64,000 nucleotides of DNA, from positions 4,007,501 to 4,071,500 of the forward strand of contig JAYKKM010000351.1 in assembly GCA_035772405.1 (NCBI GenBank). Reading direction: 5' to 3'. Position 1 is the stretch's first letter. Each line of letters begins with the position of its first letter. The position numbers and the translations under genes are program-made. Source of the stretch: Chrysogorgia sp. JL179-B06. Its lineage: Eukaryota; Cnidaria; Anthozoa; Scleralcyonacea; Chrysogorgiidae. Positions 23,816-34,073 of this stretch are shown in pieces. A model generated the notes under the pieces. The model ran no database searches and was not told the origin of the DNA. It was given only the letters and a program-made list of their open reading frames with translations.

Positions 23816-26800
23816 CATTCGACCCCAAACGCAAGAGTATTGGCGACCGTACACTTCGGATTCCGATCTCGCCAGATCGTAAGAACACGAAAGCAAATGA
23901 AATCAGATCTATTCAATGAGTATTCTGGACGCTATTGTGTCGGCAAACGGTGATTTATACATTATTGTAAAAGTGTTTTGTCTGAGTTGGTCAAACTACA
24001 TTCTTTATTGTATGATATTTATTCTTACTTCAACCACATGTATGGCTGTGCGTCGTTATTAAGAACGAGTGTAAATGACAAATTGCAAAGTGAAAAGGTG
24101 GTAAACTGCCAAGATTTTTAGTAACGAAATACTAACGTTTCGAGCCTAGGCGTCCATCAGAGTATGACCTTTAAAATTTAAAGTAATACGACTGGAAAAA
24201 CGGGTCTTAGATAAAATAAGTAAGGTCATGGACATGGTTACTGATCGACGGTAAAAAAGGAAGCAAATTACTTACCATTTCGTGATGGAGCCCTTGACGA
24301 AACTACTTAAGGTTTGGCATATCGCAGCGATAGAATATCCGAGAATAGTAAAAAGTAGAATGTTGCGTAGACAGTGTTTGTGATATACTATATAGCAAAG
24401 TGAAAAGGTGGTGAACTGTTAAGATTTTTAGCTACCTACATCGGCGCGCGTATTTCCGGCGTAAATTACTTGTTTGTTGAATTAATTGTGCGAATTAGAA
24501 TGCTCCAGAAACACAGTCATATAACAAGAGCTTTTAAATTGGAGTATGTATATATTTGGAGTCTCGCTACCTTTCACTGCCTGTGGGCATAAATCGACAA
24601 ATCATATTGATTCAATATGCCAACATGTCATATAAGACGACAAAATCATCAAGCGTTAAAGATTGGGCAGTGTACTATAGCAAGGCAGTTTTTTCGCTAA
24701 ACTGCAGATTCGCTAGACTTGTAGTCTACGGTAGTATTAACTTGTTGCTCGCGCTCGTCGGACTGTTTTTATTGGATTGAATAGCGATTGAGTGATGAAG
24801 TAGCGTCTACTAGTGAAGCGAGTTTAACAATAATGCGGGTTTATTTGTTATTTATATATATCCGAGCGCTGGTGCAGTCTATGACCAGTGCCATGGTCAC
24901 TGCCATTGCCATTGAGGAGTTTTTTCTTTACGAGCGCTCGAACTTGCCATGCTTGCACCAGACTGACAACAACAGAAATGACAGCTTCGGCTTGGCGCGG
25001 AAAAATGGAAACTGACCCGGGTATCGTATTGCCGACACTTTACACGAGCTCGGGTCAAGTCAACCTGTGTTTACATGAATATATTAAAATTTCACACCTT
25101 CACACGCCGCCAACTCGGTTGATCCGGCTGTCGTGTGAACGCTAACAGGAGTTTATTCGTGGACGGGTCGACCCGGGTTGGGCTGGTGTAAACGTCCTCT
25201 AGATTATATATTTTGTGTAAAAGATTGACAAATGATGTTTGACTAATTAACTTCCGGTGGTCGACTCAAGTCGGGGCACAGATGATACGAAAGGTCTCCA
25301 CTAAAAATGTTTCCAATATATAAGTTACCAGAGCTTTCAATTACAAAATTTTCAAAACGACTGTGAACATTAACCTTTAATCTATCATGCAGTCGATTTT
25401 CAAGCTAAGATTTTACCTAACAACTACATTAGACGTCAAAACAAATCACTACCGAAATCACTACCGCGAGACTGTGCAGTCAACGGCCTTCCGAATTGAT
25501 GTAAACAAAGACTCATTGCCTTTCTGGTCTGGTTGTCCGTAATTTGTCCTGATTGTCGACAAAATTAACAAGTAAGAACATTTTAATAGCGATTTAATAC
25601 AATTCTTGTGAAAAAATACCAAACAAACCCGCTTTACTGTTAAACTCGCTTCACTAATAAACTCGCTAGTTCGCTGTTAAACTCGCTTCACGTTACGGCT
25701 CCCTGTGATAATGCACAAGTATTTATTTTAAGTTGCCACAAGTTCTCCCAAACGATATTATCAAATTCATAGCAAACGATATTATATTCTGAAATAAGTA
25801 ATATTCTACATCGCTGCCGTAAGTAACTTACATGTTTTGACAACTTTCCCATTTCTTCGAACTGCAACAGAACTTAAACCATGTGTCAAACGACGCCAAA
25901 CTTCGGAAATAAACGATATATTCCGAAATGAGATTATGGTTAATATTGCGGTTAGGTTACGCGAGGTTGAACCGCCGACCGACCGAGGTTCGACCGCGGA
26001 TCAACTGAGCATCGACTTCGGTTGAACCGGAGATGAACCCATAGGTTGAACCGCGGAAGATCCGCGGATGAAACCGCGGTTTCTGTTAGGTTATTTCTAG
26101 GCAGTACTGTATGTATAGTATGTGCCATGTTCAAATTAACAACACATTTATAAAAATGATTTATAATAACTATCAATTTATTTGTGTCTGTGCTTTTCAT
26201 GTATTTTCATGCATTGCTTCTTAAGTCTGCATGGTCTAACCATAGCGGCAGGCACGTGTGCGCATTGCGTACCTATTTTAGTATTTGCAGGAATCCTCGA
26301 CCCCTTCGTTTTTTCCAGCTCTTCATCGGTTGGAAATGAAATGCTTCACCCTGTATCGAATGACTATACGCATTGTCATCTTTTCTTTCCTTTAATAAAC
26401 ACCTCGTATTCAATTCATCAAACTCAGGGCGAACATTTCGCTCCGAAAACACGTTCTTTCATGTGTAACAAACATTTCTTCCTCGCTCTCCATATTTGCG
26501 ATTCGATGGCAAACAAAAAAGCTCCGAACATGTTAAGACAACCCCAGTAAAACAAATGCAAATTCAAAATCACTACTCCTAAATGCACTTATGCAAAGAC
26601 ATTAACCTTTTGTAAAATGCGAATCAAACGTTTAATTATTTCCGCCCAATGTTTATACATTCAGATGTCAAAAAGACGTTTTTCTAAATGAATACTTTTG
26701 TTAGAAAATACAGGTAACCATGCATGAAATAAGTTAACTAAAGCCCTCAAACGTCAGCTTTAACTCTTACGTATCTCTTTTCAATTTAGTCCTGATCATT

Positions 26801-26866
26801 CTTATTAAATCATCATAAAAATGAAAAATCATAAAACAGATGCTGTTGTCAGTTCTAATTTCTAAC
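23816..26866. other. RNF213 intron, little recognised
   Basis: Contains a short direct repeat (CAAAGTGAAAAGGTGGT at about 24085 and 24396) and a GAACCGC/CCGCGG-rich stretch at 25950-26085. Short ORFs at 24556-25145 and 26182-26550 have no recognisable domain. Confidence 0.4.
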
Positions 26867-26974
26867 CTTCTGTTGTCTCATGTACTTTTGAGAAGCCGCA
26901 AGAACTTCAGCGATGCACGATTCTTCCAGTTTATTACAATGGATAAACTGCACGTCTTCTGCGGTGTTGGACTG
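26867..26974 (-). CDS. RNF213: RNF213-like gene, exon
   Basis: Thirty-six codons in phase 0 between CTATAG| and AAG|GTTAGA. It encodes CNKLEESCIAEVLAASQKYM plus RQQK, which leads directly into the NECSFVSLRDVERAM exon in the family order. It is the last exon before the intron that holds the Polinton. Confidence 0.75.
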
Positions 26975-27324
26975 CTATAGAAAAAGAAAATTATCACGTA
27001 ACGGAACTAAGTTTGACAAGAAAACTCTTAAATTATATCAAAACGATTTACGACTTGTTTACATTTCTTTGAAAGAGCACACTCGATCATAAGCAATACC
27101 ATTTACGATGTATAATTATCAATTAGAGTTTTTTTTTTCAAATCCTATTTATTTTCATTCTTAATATTTGAAAATTTATCCGACTGCACCAAACTCAGGT
27201 CTAGGCTAAACGTAGCTGCGCTCTGACGAGTGAACTATTGCGGCAAATAAAAAATTTCAAAGCCCATTTTCAAAGACGTAAATTACCTTCACTCGCAAAC
27301 AATAGTCCAGCTGTTAAGGGGTGA

Positions 27325-27915
27325 ATTGTGCGTTTTATGATACAAGCATTAAACTTGGCAAGTAGATAGAGTTACTAGTGCTGATGACTTTCTGATATAG
27401 GGCCAATGCAGATTTCTTCCTGGTTGCCACAAAATCGAGTTTTTTCTTCCAATTTACCTATCAAAGTATATATATTATAAAAAAGTGAAAATTCAAAGTT
27501 CACTTTTAGCGAATATCACTTGATATAAGTGGGCTGTACGATTTTCCAAGCTTATTTTGAGTTACAGAAGGCTAAACCCACTAAAAACAAGAATTTTGTA
27601 GCATTTTGCGGCATTTTCCACATTTTTGAGCGTTAATAACTCAAAATAGGCTTAGGAAATCAAACTACCCACTTGAATGTCCTTCATATAGTTGTTCGCG
27701 AACTTGCTAATGATATGGGTGATACTCGCTAAAAGTAAACTTTGAATTTTCACTTTTTTATAATATATATACTTTGATAGGTAAATTGGAAGAAAAACTC
27801 GAATTTGTGGCAACCAGGAAGAAATCTGCATTGGCCCTATATCAGAAAGTCATCAGCACTAGTAACTTTATCTATTTGCCAAGCTTCATGCGTGTATCAC
27901 AAAACGAACGATTAA
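27325..27915. repeat. Long near-perfect hairpin (foldback/MITE)
   Basis: The left arm, about 27325-27565, is repeated as its reverse complement at about 27638-27915, with a loop near 75 bp. Sample: GCAGATTTCTTCCTGGTTGC at about 27410 against GCAACCAGGAAGAAATCTGC at about 27809. No target duplication identified. Confidence 0.85.
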
Positions 27916-28433
27916 GGCAACATTTTGGACTTAACCGCCGGGCACAAAGCACTTCGCTCGAAAAGTTAAACTTCTTACTCAATATTTCGGCCGCATATCA
28001 ACCTTCCAGGGTGTTTTATTGGTATTTTATCACTGCCTATGAAGAGCGTTTATATTATATATGGTTTATATCATTCATTTACCTCATCAACTGTCGATGG
28101 ACCAGGCGATAATAACGATACCGGAACAAACTGAATGTAGAAATCAAAACAAAATAAAAGGGTCCTTAATTATATTCAAAGGAACCTGAATTGGACTTCT
28201 TATTTGACAAGTTTGTCATGCACATCGATAAGAGAATAGGAGTTCTAAAACACGGTTTAGCATAGAAAATATCATAATGTAATCGTAATATCTACGCAAT
28301 TCAGCCTTATAGGATGCCACGTAGTTTTTATTAAATATATATCTATCTCATAAATTAAATAGTAATAAGATATTATATGGTGTCACCGCCTAAAAGGTAT
28401 CGATCGCATAATAAATAGTAAGTAAAAATTGCG

Positions 28434-28438
28434 TTGGG
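28434..28438. repeat. Candidate target-site duplication, left (TTGGG)
   Basis: TTGGG abuts the AGTAGT end here, and the same five bases follow ACTACT at the right end. Polintons usually make 6-bp duplications, so either one base has changed or the boundary is off by one. Confidence 0.5.
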
Positions 28439-28465
28439 AGTAGTAATTATATATATATATATATA

Positions 28466-28544
<79 letters not shown>

Positions 28545-29800
28545 GTGTGTGGGACTGGACCGAGCTCTAAGCCAATCAGAATCAAGAATAATTTGAATTG
28601 ACCAATCAGAGCACAGTCCAGTCCCATATTTCCAGGGGGGTTGAATATTTTTAAGGTGTGGTCACCCTGTAAAGAACGACCAGTAATCAAATCAGGGGGG
28701 ATATGCAACTGGTCGTATACAAGAGGTTTTTAGTGAATTTTGTATATATTTATCTCATGAAACCTGGTGTTGTTTTACGACCAGTTTTGATTGTCCTTGA
28801 GTTTTACGACCAGAGAGAGGAAGGTCAATCAAGGTGATCGTAGTCAATTTCATGAGATAGATATCAAAAAGTCAAAAAAAAACTTTGAGTATAAACGACC
28901 ATCATACCTCACCCGATGTGATTTAATACTTACACGTGCCATCTAAAAAAAACGTCCATATTATTTTTATTGGAAGAGTTGTAATGTTTTTGAAATAAAA
29001 ATAATCCAAAATGTTTTCTTATAGAATTAATCATAGAAATTTCCGCCATGGAGCTCTTACCTCCACGCCATCTTATGGCCGAATGACTGATATTTCTTAG
29101 TTACGGTATTTTTAAAAATGATGTTTTCTCAAAATATTTTTAGATGCTATATCTCAAAACAATTATTTGGGTATTTTTATCTTCCAAAAAGTTTTAGAGA
29201 CGACATCTCCGAAAAAGAGTTTCTCAAAAATTTTTTAGATGAAACTCCTAAAAAAATTAGATGTAATATACCCTGGAAAAAGTTTTTTGGGTTTATACCC
29301 TAAAAGTGTTTTAAAAAAATTAAAAGCAATATATCCCCAAAAAAGTTTTAAGAGTTTGTGAATTATGGGTGAGTATATAAGCAGGTGGGTTTCGTAATAT
29401 TTTTCAGTGGGTTTCGTAATATTTTTCAGTTGGCTCCTGTTGTGTGTATTGCTCGCTTGTAAGTTGTACTTCTGGTACAAGACTCTGAACTCTTCCAATG
29501 TGCCGTAGTGTTTATCACTAAACTGCATTGGCGCGCGTTCACCCGTAGTCGAATTTGCGATTGGAATGAGATTGACTCTGGTCCATAGCGACAATCAGGT
29601 CATCTCTTATTCTATCAATTGCTTATTTTACGCCAGGGTTGTTCGTTAGCGTATGATGAAAGAGTTAGCTATAGTAAAAACACACACAATGTAGAAGTTT
29701 GATGAATTGTTTTTAAAACATGGAATATTTACAAGCACAAAAAGATTTTTACAAAAATATATATAAAGACAAAAAGTTATTTAAACACACAAACGTAATT
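28439..29800. repeat. Polinton left terminal inverted repeat
   Basis: Matches the right TIR in reverse orientation over about 1.3-1.4 kb with indels. Its layout is AGTAGTAATTA, a (TA)n array (28449-28540), a GGGACTGGAC...GTCCAGTCCC hairpin (about 28550-28625), several ACGACCAG motifs, a degenerate tandem repeat (29110-29340) and a conserved stretch (29440-29720) with CAATTGCTTATTTTACGCC. Confidence 0.9.
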
Positions 29801-29878
29801 TTCAGTAGCTGGATTGCTGGGATCTTTTTTAATTTGTAGGGGAAATAAACGTTTTTAACACACATTAAAAACTTTTTT

Positions 29879-30106
29879 TTATACAAGAGAAGGAATTATT
29901 ATGTCTTCGTCAGTTTTTATAAACCTAACATTTTTATGTAAAAGATGAGGAACATCCTCCTCCGATAATATTTTTATTGTTTTTCCAGATTCTCCATGAT
30001 TGATAACTTTCAGGGTTACTTCATACGGGTGTTGTTTCACACCATTTGTTTTTATTACAGAACATTGTTTTGTTTCAAATATTGTAACAGGTTTGCAATC
30101 CTCCAC
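29879..30106 (-). CDS. Paralogue family A member 1 (75 aa, likely 5'-truncated)
   Basis: Reads EDCKPVTIFETKQC, then PYEVTLKVINHGESGKTIKI and a C-terminal HLLHKNVRFI. It aligns with the larger members at 31344 and 31791 (EDCKP...YELTLKV...HLLYKKIKLI). The frame is open upstream into YIYFVEDCKP, so the listed Met may not be the true start; the corresponding upstream residues of the family lie beyond a frame break. Function unknown. One of four related small genes in this arm. Confidence 0.55.
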   Translation of the reverse strand: MEDCKPVTIFETKQCSVIKTNGVKQHPYEVTLKVINHGESGKTIKILSEEDVPHLLHKNVRFIKTDEDIIIPSLV

Positions 30107-30341
30107 AAAATATATATATTCAGGATATTCTTTAAGAAGATATTCACATGATAAATAGCGCTGAAAAGTATTTTCGACTTGTCAAAAAAAGTTATACTAT
30201 TAACATATATACTACAATAACGTAATACGGACATTGTTTTTTTTCAGTAATGATAAAGTTTTTTAGTTTAAACATCTTATATAATATTATATATTTGTCT
30301 CAGAAAAGATATAAAAAAAAAATCAAAAACAGATATAACAG

Positions 30342-30349
30342 TATAAATA
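30342..30349 (+). promoter_or_regulatory. TATA box TATAAATA
   Basis: AGTATAAATAG lies 66 bp before the ATG of the small basic ORF at 30408. The same motif precedes several other plus-strand genes of the element. Confidence 0.45.
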
Positions 30350-30407
30350 GACGGTTTTTTCTTTTTTTTTATAAAGCATTGCTTGTCGTACTTCAGTTAA
30401 CAAAAAA

Positions 30408-30545
30408 ATGAAGTGTAGGAGTTGTATAAAAAAAGCGAAAACGAAAAATAAAAAAAGAATACGAAAACGACGACGTTCTAAAAAAATTCAAAAAGGAAGA
30501 GGTCTTAAAGCTGATCCTAAGTTTTATGAATTTTGGAATTGGTAG
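30408..30545 (+). CDS. Small Arg/Lys-rich protein (45 aa)
   Basis: Starts MKCRSCIKKAK, has a basic block KKRIRKRRRSKKIQKGRG and ends PKFYEFWNW. About half of the residues are Lys or Arg. A C-x2-C pair is at the N-terminus. Polintons and adenoviruses encode small basic virion-core proteins, so a DNA-condensing or virion role is possible but unproven. The KKIQKG segment recurs in the 39412 ORF. Too short for usual gene callers. Confidence 0.5.
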   Translation: MKCRSCIKKAKTKNKKRIRKRRRSKKIQKGRGLKADPKFYEFWNW

Positions 30546-30668
30546 ACGATGTTAAAAAAAATGTTATTAATCCAAATAAGTTTTTTTCCATCTTTGTATT
30601 CTATCATCACATTCACATAGATCAACTATTTTACTATAGATAAGTCGTCCGTAATTCTGTTTACAAAA

Positions 30669-30770
30669 CTAACAATAATGATGGTTTACAAAGCATTCTT
30701 TACATCTGTAATGCATGAAAAAATGATAGAAGGAATTCACTTCACAATAACAGAAACTGCAATATACCAT
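30669..30770 (-). CDS. Cys/His-rich microprotein (33 aa)
   Basis: Starts MVYCSFCYCEVN and contains paired Cys and His residues (CxxC, HxxxxHxxxxxCxxC, HHxC), which suggests one or two zinc sites. Alone on this strand between plus-strand genes. Could be chance, but the Cys/His density is high. Confidence 0.3.
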   Translation of the reverse strand: MVYCSFCYCEVNSFYHFFMHYRCKECFVNHHYC

Positions 30771-30841
30771 CTTGACAACTTTTTTTTGGACTTTTGTGAA
30801 AATTTTATAGTTTGCCAACCCACTTTTATAGATTTTTAGAA

Positions 30842-30849
30842 TATAAAAG
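30842..30849 (+). promoter_or_regulatory. TATA box TATAAAAG
   Basis: Located 43 bp before the ATG at 30885. Spacing is similar to the 32614 box and its ATG at 32658. Confidence 0.45.
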
Positions 30850-30884
30850 CAGGGTATCAAATATATTTTTCGATTATTTTCAAC

Positions 30885-31238
30885 ATGTGGCTGCGATCAA
30901 TGGTTGATTTTGGAGAGGGTGAATCTTATGATTATCTTACACTGTATTATCATGCTAAACCCATACAATTAGTAAACTACGAACCTGTGGTTCCCTCGTG
31001 TTTAAGATATGGATATTATTTATATCTGAAAGATCGTCAGGGATATTTCAAAATGTTGTTAGTAGAGGCGTTTGGGACTCCGGGGGATAATTTACAGAAC
31101 CTCTTATCATCATTGAAGGGAAAAGATATAAATATTAAAAATAATAGTGTAGAATTAGCAAACTCAACACCTTCATTAAACATTAAACCTTGCTTTCTCA
31201 TGGGAAACAGAGGGAAACAAATGTTTTGGTCTTTGTAA
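30885..31238 (+). CDS. Polinton protein of unknown function (117 aa)
   Basis: Single open frame, acidic N-terminus (DFGEGESYDYLTLYYHAKP), mixed centre and a C-terminal KPCFLMGNRGKQMFWSL. No recognised domain, signal peptide or membrane segment. A TATA box sits 43 bp upstream. AT-rich codon use matches the element's core genes. Confidence 0.55.
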   Translation: MWLRSMVDFGEGESYDYLTLYYHAKPIQLVNYEPVVPSCLRYGYYLYLKDRQGYFKMLLVEAFGTPGDNLQNLLSSLKGKDINIKNNSVELANSTPSLNIKPCFLMGNRGKQMFWSL

Positions 31239-31343
31239 TGTTTTTTAAAATAATAAACTTTTGATAGAAAGTTAGAAACAGAAAAAAATATATCGAGTTT
31301 TTTATTTTTGTAAAAATTTTTATTACAAGAAAAATAAATATTT

Positions 31344-31673
31344 TTAAAAATTAATTTGTTGTGGAATTATTGAGTAAACATTATTTATTAGTTTAATTTT
31401 TTTATACAAGAGATGATCACTTTTAGTATCAATAATTGTTTTTAGTGTTATTCCCTTCTCTTCAAGTAATCCCTGTTTTATAACTTTCAGAGTTAGTTCG
31501 TAGACTTGAGGTGGAGAACAAAACGGGGGATTACATTCTTTACATAGTATAGCAGGTTTACAATCCTCTACCAAATACGTATAGTTAGGAAAATGTTTTT
31601 GAAGAAAATAACATGAATAATAACGAGGAGTATAGTCATAATATGCTACACCTCTATAATTGACACAGTTCAC
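31344..31673 (-). CDS. Paralogue family A member 2 (109 aa)
   Basis: Order of conserved parts: YYSCYFLQKHFPNYTYLVED, then CKPAILC, VYELTLKVIKQG and HLLYKKIKLI. The same order occurs at 31791-32207 and, in shorter forms, at 29879 and 33558. Cys residues (C-x3-C, C-x4-C) fall in the centre. Possibly a small fold with a metal site; no known family recognised. Confidence 0.6.
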   Translation of the reverse strand: MNCVNYRGVAYYDYTPRYYSCYFLQKHFPNYTYLVEDCKPAILCKECNPPFCSPPQVYELTLKVIKQGLLEEKGITLKTIIDTKSDHLLYKKIKLINNVYSIIPQQINF

Positions 31674-31790
31674 GAGATCTTGTTCTTGATTCTTCTTGTT
31701 CTAGATATCAATATGATTAAATTGTTTAATCTTATATATATAATAAATAAAAAAGGAAAAACACGAATTTTTTTTTTTTTAAAAGTTTTT

Positions 31791-32207
31791 TTATTGAGTA
31801 TATGCTACAGCTTTCATGAAATTATTAGAATCTATTATTAGTTTAATTTCTTTTTGTAAAAGATCAAAAGCATCATAGTCAACAATTGTTGTTATGTTTT
31901 CACCCAGACATGAACAATTCCATTCATCATTTTCATGTTCATGTTTCTTTTTAACTTCCAGAGCTAAGTAATATGCTTGAGGAGGAGGTGTTGAGGGTAT
32001 AACACCAATACATTCGCAAAATACCGTAGGTTGACATTTCTTTACAACATAGGTAAAGTGGTGTAATTCTTTTTCTAGAAAACGACTTGCATAATAGTTA
32101 TTTTCATCTTCAAAGTAGGGGTTAAAGTCATCAGCAGTTATTCTTTTATATCTTCTACCGTTATGTTCATCACAATCACGATAGGGGACATGTGAATTCG
32201 ACATCAT
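31791..32207 (-). CDS. Paralogue family A member 3 (138 aa)
   Basis: The longest member. N-terminal NYYASRFLEKELHHFTYVVK, then KCQPTVFCEC, AYYLALEVKKKHEHEN and LLQKEIKLII. It ends at a stop just before the divergent intergenic AT-rich stretch at 32215-32350 shared with the plus-strand gene at 32384. Intact frame. Function unknown. Confidence 0.6.
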   Translation of the reverse strand: MMSNSHVPYRDCDEHNGRRYKRITADDFNPYFEDENNYYASRFLEKELHHFTYVVKKCQPTVFCECIGVIPSTPPPQAYYLALEVKKKHEHENDEWNCSCLGENITTIVDYDAFDLLQKEIKLIIDSNNFMKAVAYTQ

Positions 32208-32383
32208 TCACAATAACGTTTAACATTTCGGTAACCCGTTTGTATATAATTTTTTATAAAAATAATATAAAAAGAAAAATCAAAATTAAAAAAACAGATA
32301 TTCTAAAATAAAAATATATATAAAAAAAAATCAAAAGAAATTTTATTAGGATATAAATAAAAAAAATGGTTTTACAAAATATC

Positions 32384-32569
32384 ATGGAAACCGTGGAAAC
32401 AGTAGATGCACGATATAATAGATTATTCTATTCAAAATATCCCTGTGGACAATGTCTTAACGAAAATATGTGTGGGGAAGTGTGTGCGAATTATACACCG
32501 TGGAAAGATCAAAAACAAAAACGTTGTTGTAGATTAAAGAGATGGTTGTTAAAGAAGATATGTTGTTAA
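32384..32569 (+). CDS. CxxC-rich paralogue B1 (about 61 aa)
   Basis: I chose the second ATG (METVETVDARYNRLF) because it aligns with the start of the 32658 gene and because the TATA-like box at 32352 is only 14 bp from the first ATG. Shared core: RLFYSKYPCGQCLNENMC. It ends in a basic, Cys-rich tail KRCCRLKRWLLKKICC. Likely a small zinc-binding or disulfide protein; role unknown. Confidence 0.55.
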   Translation: METVETVDARYNRLFYSKYPCGQCLNENMCGEVCANYTPWKDQKQKRCCRLKRWLLKKICC

Positions 32570-32613
32570 AAGATTTAAAGAAGAAAATCCATAAAAAAAA
32601 AAAGAAGAAACAG

Positions 32614-32621
32614 TATAAATA
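32614..32621 (+). promoter_or_regulatory. TATA box TATAAATA
   Basis: CAGTATAAATAAGAGTAAAA lies 44 bp before the ATG at 32658. The extended form with AGAGTAAAA recurs at about 33911 and, less exactly, at about 34780. Confidence 0.5.
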
Positions 32622-32657
32622 AGAGTAAAAAAAATAATTATTTTTATATTTGTTAAA

Positions 32658-32870
32658 ATGGAACGTATTGGAAAAGCAGATGAACGATTTGAAAGATTAT
32701 ATTATAACAAACATCCTTGTGGAAGATGTATTAACAAACGTCCGTGTGCGATTCATCCAGATGAAATAAAACTTTCTAGACTAAACAGTTTTAAACGTCG
32801 GGTGTTAAACAAGTTAAATATACGGTGGAAATATACAGTGAATGTTTCAGTGGAAATAGATCACGAATAG
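32658..32870 (+). CDS. CxxC-rich paralogue B2 (70 aa)
   Basis: ERFERLYYNKHPCGRCINKR matches the 32384 product in position and spacing (PCG-x-C-hydrophobic-N). The tail differs: basic RLNSFKRRVLNKLN, then a hydrophobic/acidic end. Tandem duplicate of B1 separated by about 90 bp with its own TATA box. Confidence 0.6.
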   Translation: MERIGKADERFERLYYNKHPCGRCINKRPCAIHPDEIKLSRLNSFKRRVLNKLNIRWKYTVNVSVEIDHE

Positions 32871-32908
32871 AAGAAAAGACGTCGAAGTTTTTTTTTAAAA
32901 AGATTTAA

Positions 32909-33511
32909 ATGGCTGAACGAGAGCGTGATTTTGATGAAATTCTTTATCCCGACATTCAATATTTATCACATGCTGAATTGTTTGAGATTAGATGTGCTGA
33001 TTATGATTATAAATATTTTAACATTTATGTGGAAGATAAAAATGAACAATCTATATTTCGGAAACGATATGGTGGAAAAAGATATTATAGATTTTTAATA
33101 ACCAGTTTTAGCTGGACTATGTCATTTTATGATCAGTTAGTTGGAAAACATGTAGTATTTATTGATAGAGAACCGAGATTACCCACGTTAATTTCGACCC
33201 TTGATTGTTTTGAGATAAATAATATTCCATGTTATTCAAAAGCGTTTTTGTATGGTGAATGTAAGGATTCAAGATTTAGATTAGTAAATTATCATTTACG
33301 TGAAAATTTTGATGGTAAAGAGCTTTATTTAGTTCTTATTAAAGATGAAAATATATTATCTGTACTTAATGTGATTTATGGTACCAGTAATGGAAATTAT
33401 ATTGTAACATTAATAAATAAAATACATTTTGATAAATCTATGTTGCAACTACATGTATATTTAAATTCTTGTGGGGAATTATGTAATAATTTTAATGAAT
33501 TAAATATTTGA
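32909..33511 (+). CDS. Polinton protein of unknown function (200 aa)
   Basis: Complete frame ending in TGA. Acidic N-terminus (ERERDFDEILYPD), aromatic-rich centre (YGGKRYYRFLITSFSWTMSF), VGKHVVFIDREPRLPTLIST and a C-terminal LQLHVYLNSCGELCNNF. Predicted soluble, no transmembrane segment. No family recognised. It begins 38 bp after the B2 gene, so may be cotranscribed with it. Confidence 0.6.
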   Translation: MAERERDFDEILYPDIQYLSHAELFEIRCADYDYKYFNIYVEDKNEQSIFRKRYGGKRYYRFLITSFSWTMSFYDQLVGKHVVFIDREPRLPTLISTLDCFEINNIPCYSKAFLYGECKDSRFRLVNYHLRENFDGKELYLVLIKDENILSVLNVIYGTSNGNYIVTLINKIHFDKSMLQLHVYLNSCGELCNNFNELNI

Positions 33512-33557
33512 AATAAACAGTTAAAAATATCGAGAAAGCGTTTTTGATTTTTTTGAT

Positions 33558-33812
33558 TTAAAAAAAAGAATTTATATACACTTCTTGATCTATAACATTA
33601 TGTATACCACAAGCTCCTGCAACATGTGTTGTTATATATTGTTTATAATTAAGCTTTTTATTTTCTGCATACTCCATAACTTCCAAGTTTATATATAATT
33701 GATTCATAGGAAAGCATGGATTCAGTATTTGTTCACATTTACGTACAATAAATTTTTGATTTCGACAATTTTCTTTAAGATAGTGAAGATCATACTGTTT
33801 GGGTTTTGACAT
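33558..33812 (-). CDS. Paralogue family A member 4 (84 aa)
   Basis: YLKENCRNQKFIVRKCEQIL, then NQLYINLEVMEYAENKKLN, the same arrangement as members 2 and 3 but without the last KIKLI block. This is the weakest resemblance of the four. It faces the 200-aa plus-strand gene tail-to-tail. Confidence 0.5.
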   Translation of the reverse strand: MSKPKQYDLHYLKENCRNQKFIVRKCEQILNPCFPMNQLYINLEVMEYAENKKLNYKQYITTHVAGACGIHNVIDQEVYINSFF

Positions 33813-34073
33813 ATTGCTTGCGTGAGGTTCAACTGAAGAATGAACCAGAAAACAAAATGTTTTTTATTTTATTTAGATTAATGTTTATTTAGCTTAATGA
33901 ATTTGAAAGCTATATAAAGAGTAAAAATATGACATTTCAAATCACAGCATTATGATTGAAACAATTTTAAGAGTTGTTCTTTATTTTCAATATTTTAACC
34001 AAGGATAAATTGGATATTTATTTTGGTTATGTGATTATTTGATTATTATCGTGGAAAATATGTCACATGTCCC

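Noticed and set aside
28430..28440. Alternative element boundary at the ATTGCGTTG inverted match outside TTGGG
   Set aside because: It would require an 8-bp indel in one end, and no target duplication flanks that position. AGTAGT ends with TTGGG are simpler.
29235..29594. ORF conserved in both TIRs (SLWTRVNLIPIANSTTGERAP)
   Set aside because: The frame begins at TTG, has no ATG in a useful position and the right copy shifts after about 25 codons. It reflects TIR similarity, not a gene.
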